A stretch of 64,000 bases of DNA from Mesorhizobium kowhaii (GTDB lineage Bacteria > Pseudomonadota > Alphaproteobacteria > Rhizobiales > Rhizobiaceae): assembly GCF_003253745.1 (NCBI RefSeq), contig NZ_MZXV01000026.1, forward strand, positions 1-64,000, written 5' to 3'. The notes beneath the pieces are model-generated. The model saw only the letters and a list, made by a program, of their open reading frames with translations, was not told the origin of the DNA and ran no database searches. This document shows, piece after piece, positions 46,395-55,962 of the stretch. Both the position numbers and the translations under genes were made by a program. Each line of letters opens with the position of its first letter. Position 1 is the stretch's first letter.

Positions 46395-48785
46395 ATGAAC
46401 ATCATCCGCAAACAAGCCCTTCTTGCTGCCGTACTCACCGGCGTGCTCACGATCACGAGTGCATACGCCGAGGATGCGGCTCCCGGTGCGCCGAAGTCCC
46501 TGCCGGGCGGCTTGCTCAAGGGCTATTTGCCTAGGGAAGCGCTCCCCAACAGTCTGGTGCTGCTTCCCCCGCCTCCGCCGGCAGGATCGGCCGCATTTGC
46601 CCTTGACGAAGACGTCGCGCGCAAGAGCGTTGCTCTGCGCGGAACCCCGCGGTGGACACAGGCGGAAGTGGATGCCGATCTGAGCTTTCCGAAGGCGGCC
46701 GCCATATTCTCCTGCGCCCTCAAGGCTCCCATAACGGAAGAGCGTACGCCGCATCTGTACGTGCTGCTACGCCGCTCGCTGACCGACGTCGGTCTCTCAA
46801 CCTATGCCGCCAAGGATCACTACCATCGCACTCGTCCGTTCATGGAAAACAAAGAACCCATTTGCACCCCCGCCCAACAGGCCGATATCGAAAAGGACGG
46901 CTCGTATCCGTCGGGCCACGCGGCGGTTGGCTGGGGATGGGCCCTGATCCTGAGCGAGATCGCGCCGGAACAAACCGATTCCATTCTCGCGCGCGGCGCG
47001 GCGTATGGAGACAGCCGCAGCGTCTGCAACGTCCATTGGCACAGCGACATCGTTGAGGGCCAGGCCATGGCGGCCGGCGTCGTGGCGCGCCTCCATGCCG
47101 AGCCCGCATTCCGTGCTGACTTGGAGGCCGCAAAGTCCGAACTGGCGGCCATTCGCGCAGACAATGTCACACCCGCAAGCGATTGCGCCGAAGAGGCTGC
47201 GGCCCTGACGCCACCCGAAAGCGTGGACACTACACTGACCGCCCGCGCTCAAACGGACATACCTAAGTCCACTATTACACCCGATTCCGTCGAGACGCGG
47301 GTTGGCACGCTGGATTTCAAGGATGGCATGCCGAGCAAGGCTACGCTGGACAAAGTCTACGAAAACCTCGACTTCGTGCACGCGTTTGACGCGTTCATGA
47401 ATACCTATCAGGGCGTCAACATATTCGACATGCGCAAAGGCTTGCTCGAAGCGGGAGTCAAGGACAACGAAATCATCATCTTCTCCGAGCTGATGGACGC
47501 GAAGTCGCTGTACCTGACGGCCAATTCAGACACGATCTACTTCCACGGCTTCATCGACCTGAGTAAGGGGCCGATGGTGTTCGAAGCGCCACCCGGATCG
47601 CTTGGGTTGATCGACGACATGTGGTTTCGCTGGGTGATCGATTTCGGCGGCCCTGGACCGGACCGCGGCGAAGGCGGGAAATACTTGATCCTTCCGCCCG
47701 GTTACGACGGGCCAGTGCCCGAAGGCGGGTTCTATGTCGCTCGTTCCAAGACCAACCACGTACTCGCCTTTGGCCGGAGCTTCATGCAGAACAGCGACCC
47801 CAAGCCCGTGGTCGACCTGATCAGGCGAACGGCCAAGATCTATCCCTATACGCCCGGCGGAGCGGGCACGAGCATTGCCGAATTTCTGACCGGCAACGGC
47901 ACACTCGCAGCCGCGCCTCAACTGGCGCCCCAAGTCTTTCATGAAGGCACCGGCAAATCGATTGACACCATTCCGCCAAGCGACTTCAGCTACTACGAGC
48001 TGCTTAATGAGCTCGTGCAGCAGGAGCCGGCCACGTCGCTCGACGCCGAGTTGATGGGACCGATCGCCGCGATCGGCATCGTGAAAGGCAAACCATTCGC
48101 CCCGAACACGCGAATGAAGAAAACCCTCAGCGATGCGGTTGCCTTGGCGAACGCCACCGCTCGCAGCCTGGCGATGAACCCGCGCGACCCGGGTGCCTAC
48201 TACTATCCCGGCAAGTCGTGGTTCAATCCGCTCTTCGTCGGCGGCGCCGACTTCGAAACACCCGCGGCACAGATCACGCCCGAGGGCGCCAAACCGTATC
48301 CTCGAACCGGATATCGCACGCTCGATGCCCGCACGAGCTTCTTCTACTTCGCCACCGGCAACACACCGGCGATGGTCATGAATCTCACCGGCATCGGCTC
48401 CCAGTACCTCATGGTCACCGCAGATGCGAACAAGGACTACTTCGATGGCAGCAAGGCCTACAGGGTGACGTTGCCGAAGGGCATTCCGCAGGAGCGGTTC
48501 TGGTCGTTCACGGTCTACGACAACCAGACGCGCTCGTTCCTGGACACGCCGCAACGCTACCCACGGGCCGGTGACCAGAGCTATCCGTCTCCCGCCGCGG
48601 AACCGGACGCCGACGGCTCGACGACGGTTTACTTTTCCCCGACACAGCCAACCGCCGTCAAACGTGGCAACTGGATCCAGACCGATCCCAAGAGAGGCTG
48701 GTTCACCATCCTGCGTCTTTACAGTCCGACGCAGGCGTTCTTCGACAAGACGTGGCAGCCCAGTGAGGTCGAGCTGGTGAAGTAG
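46395..48785 (+). CDS. Fusion of PAP2 class A acid phosphatase and DUF1254/DUF1214
   Basis: 796 residues with a signal peptide ending near SAYAED. Residues ~30-265 are a class A non-specific acid phosphatase: KDHYHRTRPF, DGSYPSGHAAVGWGW and GDSRSVCNVHWHSDIVEG give all three PAP2 catalytic boxes. Residues ~290-796 repeat the DUF1254/DUF1214 architecture (GGPGPDRGEGGKYLILPPGY; FWSFTVYDNQTRSFLDT; ending EVELVK). Starts 19 bp after the preceding DUF1254 gene. I infer periplasmic phosphate-ester hydrolysis; the role of the fused domain is unknown. Confidence 0.9.
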   Translation: MNIIRKQALLAAVLTGVLTITSAYAEDAAPGAPKSLPGGLLKGYLPREALPNSLVLLPPPPPAGSAAFALDEDVARKSVALRGTPRWTQAEVDADLSFPKAAAIFSCALKAPITEERTPHLYVLLRRSLTDVGLSTYAAKDHYHRTRPFMENKEPICTPAQQADIEKDGSYPSGHAAVGWGWALILSEIAPEQTDSILARGAAYGDSRSVCNVHWHSDIVEGQAMAAGVVARLHAEPAFRADLEAAKSELAAIRADNVTPASDCAEEAAALTPPESVDTTLTARAQTDIPKSTITPDSVETRVGTLDFKDGMPSKATLDKVYENLDFVHAFDAFMNTYQGVNIFDMRKGLLEAGVKDNEIIIFSELMDAKSLYLTANSDTIYFHGFIDLSKGPMVFEAPPGSLGLIDDMWFRWVIDFGGPGPDRGEGGKYLILPPGYDGPVPEGGFYVARSKTNHVLAFGRSFMQNSDPKPVVDLIRRTAKIYPYTPGGAGTSIAEFLTGNGTLAAAPQLAPQVFHEGTGKSIDTIPPSDFSYYELLNELVQQEPATSLDAELMGPIAAIGIVKGKPFAPNTRMKKTLSDAVALANATARSLAMNPRDPGAYYYPGKSWFNPLFVGGADFETPAAQITPEGAKPYPRTGYRTLDARTSFFYFATGNTPAMVMNLTGIGSQYLMVTADANKDYFDGSKAYRVTLPKGIPQERFWSFTVYDNQTRSFLDTPQRYPRAGDQSYPSPAAEPDADGSTTVYFSPTQPTAVKRGNWIQTDPKRGWFTILRLYSPTQAFFDKTWQPSEVELVK

Positions 48786-48854
48786 CTGCCGGCAAATGCG
48801 GCTGGAAGAAAAGTGTAGTTGAAAATCAACGATTCTAGGGAGGAGATCAGAACC

Positions 48855-51215
48855 ATGGCCAACAAACTCAAACCAAGCCTCATCGCCGCAGCATTCGCGG
48901 GCACATTTCATTTATCGGCGGTGGCAGTATCGGCACAGGAGAATCTGGATCGGACGGTGCTGCCTATTGCGGAGCCCACCCCACCGACCTACGGCGAACT
49001 TGACGCGCGTAATGCCAAGGCACCGCCACGGTTCGAGGTGAAGGCGCCCCAGGGAGCACCCAATGTCGTGATCGTGCTCATCGATGACATAGGTTTCGGC
49101 GGACCAAGTACGTTCGGCGGTCCTATCCACACGCCAACCATGGACGAGCTTGCCAAGTCTGGCCTCAGCTTCAACAATTTTCATACTACCGCGCTGTGTT
49201 CGCCGACACGCATCGCGCTCAAGTCGGGCCGAAATCATCACACCGCCAACGCAGGTTCGATCATGGAGAGCTCGACGGCGTTCCCCGGTAACACCGGCCA
49301 GATTCCCAACAGCATCGCGCCTTTGGCGGAAATGCTGCGGCTCAACGGCTACAGCACCGGTGCCTTCGGCAAGTGGCACGAAACCGCCGCCTGGGAGACC
49401 AGCGTGTCAGGCCCCTTTGACCGCTGGCCTACCCACCAGGGTTTCGACAAGTTCTATGGATTCATCGGCGGTGAAACCGACCAATGGTACCCGCTCATCT
49501 ACGACGGCGTGATCAAGGTCGATCCTCCGAAAATGAAGGACTACCACTTCACCATCGACATGACGAACCAGGCCATCAACTGGGTGAAGGCGCAGCAGTC
49601 AATGACGCCGGACAAGCCGTTCTTCGTCTACTACGCAACCGGGGCAGTGCACGCGCCGCACCATGTTCCGAAGGAATGGGCCGACAAGTACAAAGGCCAG
49701 TTCGACAAGGGCTGGGACGAGGTTCGAAAAGAGACGGTCGAACGACAGAAGAAGCTCGGCGTAATCCCCGCCAACACCAGCTTGACCGACAGGCCAGCCG
49801 AGATCCAGGCGTGGGACACGCTACCGGCGGACAATCGGCGTCTCTTCGCGCGCCAGGCCGAGGTGTTTGCAGGATTCCTCGAGCAAACCGATCACGAGAT
49901 CGGTCGTTTTGAAAAAGCGTTGGACGACATAGGTGAATTGGACAACACCCTCTTCATCTACATTGCCGGTGACAATGGCACGAGCGCCGAGGGTGGGTTC
50001 GTCGGCATGTACAACGAGATGACCTATTTCAACGGCGTGGCGGAGAAGGTGGAGGACCTGATCCCGCTAATCGACAAGTGGGGCGGCCCGGAAACCTTCC
50101 CGCACATGGCCGCCGGCTGGGCGGTGGCTTTCGACGCACCCTTCAAGTGGACCAAGCAGGTGGCCTCCGACTTCGGCGGCACTCGCAACGGCATGGTCAT
50201 TCGTTGGCCGAACGGTATCAAGGACAAGGGCGGCCTGCGCACTCAGTTCTCGCACGTCATCGACATTGCTCCCACGATTTTGGAGGCGGCCGGTTTGCCG
50301 GAGCCCAAGATCGTCAACGGCACGGTGCAGACGCCGATCGAAGGCACCAGTCTGGTCTACACCTTCAACGATGCCACGGCGGCGGAGCGGCACACGACGC
50401 AGTATTTCGAGATGTTCGGCAATCGGGCAATCTACCGCGATGGCTGGATTGCCCGAACCATCCACCGGGCGCCATGGCAGACGAGCAACCTGCCGCCGCT
50501 GACTTCGGATGTGTGGGAACTCTATGACGCAAGGAATGATTTCAGTCTCACAAAGAACCTGGCCGCAGAGCAGCCCGAAAAGCTGAAGGAGATGCAGGCT
50601 CTGTTCATGGAGGAGGCGCAGAAGTACCACGTGCTGCCGATCGATGACCGAACCATCGATCGCATGAATCCAACCCTCGCGGGCCGGCCTGATCTCCTGG
50701 GTGACCGGACTTCCCTCACCCTCTACGACGGGATGCAGGGCATGCTCGAGAACAGCTTCATGAACGTGAAGAACCGGTCGAGCAAGATCACAGCCGAACT
50801 CGATATTCCAGAGGGTGGCGCCAATGGCGCGATCCTGTCACAAGGCGGGCGCTTTGGCGGCTGGTCGGTGTTCATGAAGGACGGCAAACCGGCCTACACC
50901 TACAACTTCCTCGGGCTGTCGCGTTACACCGTCGCCGCAGCGGAGGCCTTACCAGCCGGTCCCGCAACGGTCACCCTCGACTTCGTCTATGACGGCGGTG
51001 GACTGGGTAAAGGTGGCAAGGCGACGCTCTATGTGAATGGAAAATCGGTCGGCGAGGGACGGGTCGAGAAGACCCAGCCCAACATCTTCTCGGCGGACGA
51101 GACTGCTGACGTCGGCATCGACAATCAGACACCGGTTGCAGAGGGTATCGGCATCGGTCCGGAGACCCGCTTTAGCGGCAAGATCGACAAGATCACGCTC
51201 GACGTGAGTAAGTAG
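48855..51215 (+). CDS. Exported arylsulfatase
   Basis: 786 residues with an N-terminal signal (LIAAAFAGTFHLSAVAVSAQ). Sulfatase domain with the metal-binding NVVIVLIDDIGFGGPSTFGG, the formylglycine precursor CSPTR (TTALCSPTRIALKSGRNHH) and YIAGDNGTSAEGG. The C-terminal ~180 residues are beta-rich (GAILSQGGRFGGWSVFMKDG; TLYVNGKSVGEGRVEK), like the concanavalin-type tail of long bacterial arylsulfatases. The ATG at 48855 follows GGAGATCAGAACC. It needs a formylglycine-generating enzyme encoded elsewhere. Releases sulfate from an unknown ester. Confidence 0.93.
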   Translation: MANKLKPSLIAAAFAGTFHLSAVAVSAQENLDRTVLPIAEPTPPTYGELDARNAKAPPRFEVKAPQGAPNVVIVLIDDIGFGGPSTFGGPIHTPTMDELAKSGLSFNNFHTTALCSPTRIALKSGRNHHTANAGSIMESSTAFPGNTGQIPNSIAPLAEMLRLNGYSTGAFGKWHETAAWETSVSGPFDRWPTHQGFDKFYGFIGGETDQWYPLIYDGVIKVDPPKMKDYHFTIDMTNQAINWVKAQQSMTPDKPFFVYYATGAVHAPHHVPKEWADKYKGQFDKGWDEVRKETVERQKKLGVIPANTSLTDRPAEIQAWDTLPADNRRLFARQAEVFAGFLEQTDHEIGRFEKALDDIGELDNTLFIYIAGDNGTSAEGGFVGMYNEMTYFNGVAEKVEDLIPLIDKWGGPETFPHMAAGWAVAFDAPFKWTKQVASDFGGTRNGMVIRWPNGIKDKGGLRTQFSHVIDIAPTILEAAGLPEPKIVNGTVQTPIEGTSLVYTFNDATAAERHTTQYFEMFGNRAIYRDGWIARTIHRAPWQTSNLPPLTSDVWELYDARNDFSLTKNLAAEQPEKLKEMQALFMEEAQKYHVLPIDDRTIDRMNPTLAGRPDLLGDRTSLTLYDGMQGMLENSFMNVKNRSSKITAELDIPEGGANGAILSQGGRFGGWSVFMKDGKPAYTYNFLGLSRYTVAAAEALPAGPATVTLDFVYDGGGLGKGGKATLYVNGKSVGEGRVEKTQPNIFSADETADVGIDNQTPVAEGIGIGPETRFSGKIDKITLDVSK

Positions 51216-51247
51216 GAGGCGCGGACCCCGGCGATAGAAGTTCATCG

Positions 51248-53593
51248 ATGGCCCGAAGCTTGGCCGCTGAAGATGCAGTTCGTGCACACCGCCCTCCGAT
51301 TGGAAGGGCGGTGTTTGCGGCTGTTGCAGGGCGGCTCTTCCACTGTCTGCTGCTGGCGTTCATGTTCGAACTTGCGGACTTCTCAGTTGCTAGCAACAAG
51401 GTTTTTGCCTCAGACACGCCAGGTTTCGTTGGCTCGGGTGCCTGCGCGGCGTGCCATCAAGATCAGGCTCGATCATGGTCCGACTCGCATCACGGATGGG
51501 CGCTTCGGCCGGCGACGGTGGAGAACGTCCTCGGCGATTTCAATGATGCCAACTTTACACTCAAGGGGCTGACCTCGCGCTTCAGCATCAGGGATGGCCG
51601 CTACTTCGTCGAGACCGATGGCGCCGACGGCAAGCCTGCGACGTTCGAAGTGAAATACACGGTCGGCGTCTCTCCCTTGCAGCAATATCTGGTCGAACTT
51701 GATGGAGGCCGTCTGCAACCGCTCGATCTTGCGTGGGACGTCGCGCAAAAAAGGTGGTTTCACCTCTACCCGGACACAGAGGTGAGCGCAGGAAACGGTC
51801 TGCATTGGACAGGTCCCTACAAGAACTGGCAGGCGCGATGCGCGGTTTGCCATCAGACCGACTTCCGCAAGAACTTCGATCCTGCATCGCACGGCTACAA
51901 GAGCCAATGGAGCGATCTCACCGTCGGCTGCGAAGCCTGCCACGGGCCGGGCAGCGCTCACGTGGCGTGGGCCGAGAAACGCACGACCGCCGCCCCCGAC
52001 GAACAGCTTGATCCGCATGGCTGGATGCGACGCACGGGCATCTCAAAACAAGCCGTCGAGCAGGACATGTGCGGCCCATGTCATTCCCGCCGCGAAGCGC
52101 TAGGAGCGGACAGCACACTTCCTACCGGAGCGTTTGGCGATGGGTATCGGCTGTCGTATCTGGCAAACGGCAGTTACTTCGCCGACGGACAGCAGGAGGG
52201 CGAAGTCTATGTGCTTGGCTCGTTCCTGCAATCCAAGATGCACGAGAAAGGCGTCACCTGCACTAATTGCCACGACCCCCATTCCGGGCAATTGGTCGCC
52301 GAAGGCAATGCTGTTTGCACGCAATGCCACAACGAGGTTGGCAGGCCAGAATTCCCGACCTTGAAACGGGCCGTCTACGACGCTTCGTCGCATCATCACC
52401 ATGTGCCCGGCACTCCCGGCTCGCAATGCGTGAGTTGTCACATGCCCGAACGCAACTACATGGTCGTCGACGCTCGCCGCGACCACTTCTTCCGCATTCC
52501 TGATCCGCTTCTGTCCGAGAAAGTGGGTTCGCCAAGCGCCTGTCTCTCCTGTCACACGGCAAAGTCGGCGCAATGGGCGGCAGACGCGATCGGCACCTGG
52601 TACCCCGAGCACAAGCCAGGCAAGACCGGTTACGGTGAAGCATTCGCCGCCGCGCGGCGCGACGGGCTGAATCAAGCTACGATCAGCGGTCTTGTCGAGG
52701 TCGCGAGCGACGCCAGCAAAACGGCGATTGTACGCGCCAGCGCAGTCGCCGAAATTGGCGACCAGGCGGATGCAGAGATTGCGTCCCGCCTCTTGCCACT
52801 CCTGTCGGACAATAGCGACCTCGTGAGGAGAGCTGCGGTGCAGCTTTGGCGCAACGCCCCCGAAGGCGAACGGGTGGCGGTGCTCCTACCCCTGCTGGAT
52901 GACAAGATAGCGGCAGTTCGTCTGGCGGCTGCCCTCGAATTATCCATCGTCCAGATGGAAGGGTTGCCGGCCGAACAACGGAGCAAACTGCGCACCTCCC
53001 TTGAAAACCTCCGCGCATCAATGGCGGCCAGCGCCGATTTTCCTGAGGGACAGATGGCGATCGGCGGCTTGGCCATGGCGACCAGAAACTGGGATGCGGC
53101 AAAGGACGCATTTGCCGAGGCCGCCTTTTTCGATCCCCAGCTCGTCGACGCTTGGCTCTCTCGCGCTCGGATTTCATCCGCTCTTGGAGACGTGGCGGAT
53201 GCCACATCGGTCCTTTCGACAGGCTATCAAAAGAACCCCGGCAATGCCGTCATCGCGCTCAATCTCGGCCAGTTGTTCATCCAACAAGGCAGGCTGGAGG
53301 AGGCCGAGACAACGCTGAAGACTGCGGTCGGGGCCACGCCTGATAACCAGGAACTTCGCATCACTCTCGCCATCGTTCTTCTGCACCGAGGCAATCTCGC
53401 TGACGCAAAACTTGAAATCGATGCGCTGCTGGCCGTGGCGCCGCAGAAATCCGATGTTCTGATGCTGCTCGGCTTGTGGGAGGTCGCTTCCGGGAATGTC
53501 GCGGGAGCGCGCAAAACTGTTCGCAAAATTCAGGGCTTGTATCCTGGCATCCAGTTTCCGGGGCCACTCGATGCGCTTTCGAGGATGCCCTGA
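51248..53593 (+). CDS. Exported multihaem cytochrome c with HEAT-like and TPR repeats
   Basis: 781 residues. A hydrophobic N-terminus (LFHCLLLAFMFELADFSVAS) directs export. Eight CXXCH haem motifs occur between residues ~66 and ~430: CAACH, CAVCH, CEACH, CGPCH, CTNCH, CTQCH, CVSCH and CLSCH. The first (GACAACHQDQARSWSDSHH) fits cytochrome c554-like domains. Residues ~450-560 are HEAT-like and ~580-770 TPR-like (GYQKNPGNAVIALNLGQLFI). Likely periplasmic electron carrier or oxidoreductase docked to partners through its repeats. Requires the cytochrome c maturation system. Unusual in rhizobial chromosomes. Confidence 0.9.
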   Translation: MARSLAAEDAVRAHRPPIGRAVFAAVAGRLFHCLLLAFMFELADFSVASNKVFASDTPGFVGSGACAACHQDQARSWSDSHHGWALRPATVENVLGDFNDANFTLKGLTSRFSIRDGRYFVETDGADGKPATFEVKYTVGVSPLQQYLVELDGGRLQPLDLAWDVAQKRWFHLYPDTEVSAGNGLHWTGPYKNWQARCAVCHQTDFRKNFDPASHGYKSQWSDLTVGCEACHGPGSAHVAWAEKRTTAAPDEQLDPHGWMRRTGISKQAVEQDMCGPCHSRREALGADSTLPTGAFGDGYRLSYLANGSYFADGQQEGEVYVLGSFLQSKMHEKGVTCTNCHDPHSGQLVAEGNAVCTQCHNEVGRPEFPTLKRAVYDASSHHHHVPGTPGSQCVSCHMPERNYMVVDARRDHFFRIPDPLLSEKVGSPSACLSCHTAKSAQWAADAIGTWYPEHKPGKTGYGEAFAAARRDGLNQATISGLVEVASDASKTAIVRASAVAEIGDQADAEIASRLLPLLSDNSDLVRRAAVQLWRNAPEGERVAVLLPLLDDKIAAVRLAAALELSIVQMEGLPAEQRSKLRTSLENLRASMAASADFPEGQMAIGGLAMATRNWDAAKDAFAEAAFFDPQLVDAWLSRARISSALGDVADATSVLSTGYQKNPGNAVIALNLGQLFIQQGRLEEAETTLKTAVGATPDNQELRITLAIVLLHRGNLADAKLEIDALLAVAPQKSDVLMLLGLWEVASGNVAGARKTVRKIQGLYPGIQFPGPLDALSRMP

Positions 53594-53780
53594 TGGAAAA
53601 AAGAGCTCGAACCGACCAAGGCTTTGGCGATGTGCCAGTCTTGCCGGCGCCATTTTCACACCATCAAGGGAGAAGTTGCCTGAAACTGATGTTGCTAGCT
53701 GCATTCTAACGGCGCCGAAGAAGATCGAGTAGCAATCGAGCGCAAGAAAGTGGGGAACAAAGCGCGAGGTCAAGTTTCTG

Positions 53781-53828
53781 GCCTTGGTTCGACAAGACTA
53801 GGCCGGAGAGATCGAACTGGTGAAATTG
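53781..53828 (+). pseudogene. Remnant of a third DUF1254/DUF1214 gene end
   Basis: TGGTTCGACAAGAC encodes WFDKT, and after a frame change GAGATCGAACTGGTGAAA encodes EIELVK. The same two motifs end the intact DUF1254 proteins at 46375 and 48785 (WFDKTW...EIELVK). The upstream part is gone. The cluster seems once to have held a third paralogue. Confidence 0.6.
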
Positions 53829-53925
53829 ACCGCCGAGCAACGCTCCAGGATGAGCACGGCAGTGACGATCCACAAAAACGAACATTCATGCTCAAAGAAC
53901 GGCAACCCAAAGGAAAGGCAATACC

Positions 53926-54453
53926 ATGCGAAACTTCATGACACTCATCGCGGCAACGTCAGTAGCACTTTCGTCCGCGACGGCAGCCTACGCACAAACA
54001 CAAAATCCGCTTCCCAAGGCCAGCGATGTGCTCGTCCGATACGGGGAGGACGTCGAGGGCTGGACAGTCTATACAAATCAAACCCGTGGAGATTGCTTGA
54101 TCGTGCGCCAAGACGGGCCAAGTGCGGTGCAAATGGGCGTTACCGCAAATCAGGAAATCGGGTATCTCGGCGTGTTCACGAAGGTGGATATCGGCCTTAA
54201 GAACGGGACGACGTCGGACATCTTCGTCTCTTTGGACGGCCATCTCTACAAGGGTGTGGCGACCAGCACGAGTGGCGAACTCAAGGGCGGATATTCTGGC
54301 GGCTACATCCTGACCGACGACCCGAAGTTCAAGCGCGACGTGGCAAAAAAATACAAAATGACCGTGTTTCCGGAAACCAAGGGAACCTTTGTCGTCGACT
54401 TGAAGGGGACCTTCAAAGCAATGGCAGTGGGTCGCAAGTGTCTCAAGCACTGA
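53926..54453 (+). CDS. Small exported protein closing the cluster
   Basis: 175 residues. Signal peptide MRNFMTLIAATSVALSSATA, cleaved near AYAQ. The mature ~150-residue domain is beta-rich with Gly/Thr turns (VDIGLKNGTTSDIFVSLDG; GELKGGYSGGYILTDDPKF) and two Cys (GDCLIV and the near-terminal RKCLKH), possibly a disulfide. No family recognised. An AAAGGCAATACC sequence precedes the ATG. Last plus-strand gene of the cluster, after the DUF1254 remnant. Confidence 0.78.
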   Translation: MRNFMTLIAATSVALSSATAAYAQTQNPLPKASDVLVRYGEDVEGWTVYTNQTRGDCLIVRQDGPSAVQMGVTANQEIGYLGVFTKVDIGLKNGTTSDIFVSLDGHLYKGVATSTSGELKGGYSGGYILTDDPKFKRDVAKKYKMTVFPETKGTFVVDLKGTFKAMAVGRKCLKH

Positions 54454-54836
54454 CCGCCGCCAAGAGACGATCGGGGAGCATCCGTATGCTTGGCGTCGCA
54501 CCGGACTACGTTGTTGCCTTCGCCTACCCGACGTTCTGCCGCCAATGATTTTCGGCTTCGAAGAGTACCGGTTTCCTTAGGCGATAAACGTCTCGGCTGT
54601 ACTGATGCCCATAGGACATCACGCCTAGCAGCCGGCTGACCCCCGGGCCGTCATAATCCTTTCGACGGTGCCCAAGGACAATTCGAGGTGGCGCTCGACG
54701 CCATCTCACCGACCGCTTAGGAATCCAAGAGCGCTCCATTGATTGAACGGCAGCTTTCAGGAAACGGCAATGCTAATCTATACGGCCGAGATAGGCGCAG
54801 AGCGGAATATGGGCCTCGCGCCGCTACGGTTGAGAT
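54454..54836. other. Intergenic stretch, no supported gene
   Basis: About 380 bp between the exported protein and the convergent GlxA-type gene. A minus-strand frame at 54524-54739 contains YDGPGVSRLLGVMSYGHQYS, which looks protein-like but has no recognisable family and no good start; it may be a relic. Nothing else stands out. Confidence 0.4.
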
Positions 54837-55868
54837 TCAATCGCGGCTCAGCGCTCGCCGGAGTGCACCGAAGCGAATGCGATATTGCGCCGGCGTCAGC
54901 CCGACCTTGCGGCGGAAGAGACGCCCGAAAAAACTCGCATCCTCGTAGCCGACTTCATTCGCCACCGCTTCGACCGGGAGACCGCCCGTCTCCAGCATCT
55001 GCTTGGCCTGCTCGAGCCGGAGCGCGTGGATGTAGTCGATCGCCTTCATGTCCGTAGCCCTCGCGAAGCGGCGCACGAAGGAGCGCTCGGACAGGCCTGA
55101 CAACTTGGTCATGGCCGTGACGGGCGACGGCGTCCGGTAGTTGAGTTCCGCCCATCTCTGGCACCGGTTGATCACCGCGTCGCTGGTCTGGCGAAAGCGC
55201 ATCAGCGCGGCGAAGGGCTGCTGGCCCATGTCGTGCCACTGCAGCATGTAGACCTTGGCGACCTCCATCGCCTCCTTGAGGCCGACAAAGCGCGCGATGA
55301 GATAGAGGGCGAGATCCTGCCAGCTCGAGCCGCCCCCCGCCATGACCACCCGTTGCGCCTCGCCGGTCAGCACAAGCGACTGGTCCGGCCTCACCTTCAC
55401 GCCGGGATAGTTGTTCGTGAGCGTCTCGACATAGCCCCAGTGAATGGTGGCCTCGCGATTGTCGAGTAGCCCGGCCTCGCCGAGCAGCACCGCGCCCGAG
55501 CATGCACTGGCCAGCATCGCGCCGTCGTCATGCGCGCGCTTCAGCCAGCGGGCCTCGGCATCATACTGCCCGGCGACGCTTTCGCCCGGATTGACGAAGA
55601 AATCGGGGATGCAGACGATGTCGGGGCGGGGGCAATCGGAGAGCGCGTGGTCCGGACGCACCCAGATGCCGTTTGCCGCGCGAAACGGGCTGCCGTCCCC
55701 GGCAACCACATAGGGCCGCATGCGCGGCGTGCCCGCGGCCCCGCTGGTGATGAACAGGAAATCCCTGCCGGGCGAGGAAAACAAGTCGAACATGCCGTAG
55801 ATCGTGGAGGCGGTAGCCTCCGGAGCGGCAAGGATCGCTACATTCAATGGTGTGGTCTGTTCAATCAT
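54837..55868 (-). CDS. GlxA-family transcriptional regulator (DJ-1/PfpI plus AraC)
   Basis: 343 residues. The N-terminal ~190 residues are a class I amidotransferase-like DJ-1/PfpI domain (NVAILAAPEATASTIYGMFD; ASACSGAVLLGEAGLLDNRE). The C-terminal ~100 residues are the AraC-type double helix-turn-helix (ALRLEQAKQMLETGGLPVEA; GYEDASFFGRLFRRKVGLTP). Divergent from the FAD oxidoreductase gene 94 bp away, which is its probable target. Ligand unknown. Confidence 0.93.
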   Translation of the reverse strand: MIEQTTPLNVAILAAPEATASTIYGMFDLFSSPGRDFLFITSGAAGTPRMRPYVVAGDGSPFRAANGIWVRPDHALSDCPRPDIVCIPDFFVNPGESVAGQYDAEARWLKRAHDDGAMLASACSGAVLLGEAGLLDNREATIHWGYVETLTNNYPGVKVRPDQSLVLTGEAQRVVMAGGGSSWQDLALYLIARFVGLKEAMEVAKVYMLQWHDMGQQPFAALMRFRQTSDAVINRCQRWAELNYRTPSPVTAMTKLSGLSERSFVRRFARATDMKAIDYIHALRLEQAKQMLETGGLPVEAVANEVGYEDASFFGRLFRRKVGLTPAQYRIRFGALRRALSRD

Positions 55869-55962
55869 GGCAGAAATGACCGCCTTCCAGCATTTTCGAC
55901 TTTAGCGGCCGTGCCCGCGCCGCGCTAGCGTGTGCGCGTGCGTGAAACGAGGAGACCGCCCC

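Noticed and set aside
47526..48911. Minus-strand frame of 461 codons opposite the PAP2–DUF1254 fusion
   Set aside because: Antisense to a gene with clear catalytic motifs; no start signal or domain.
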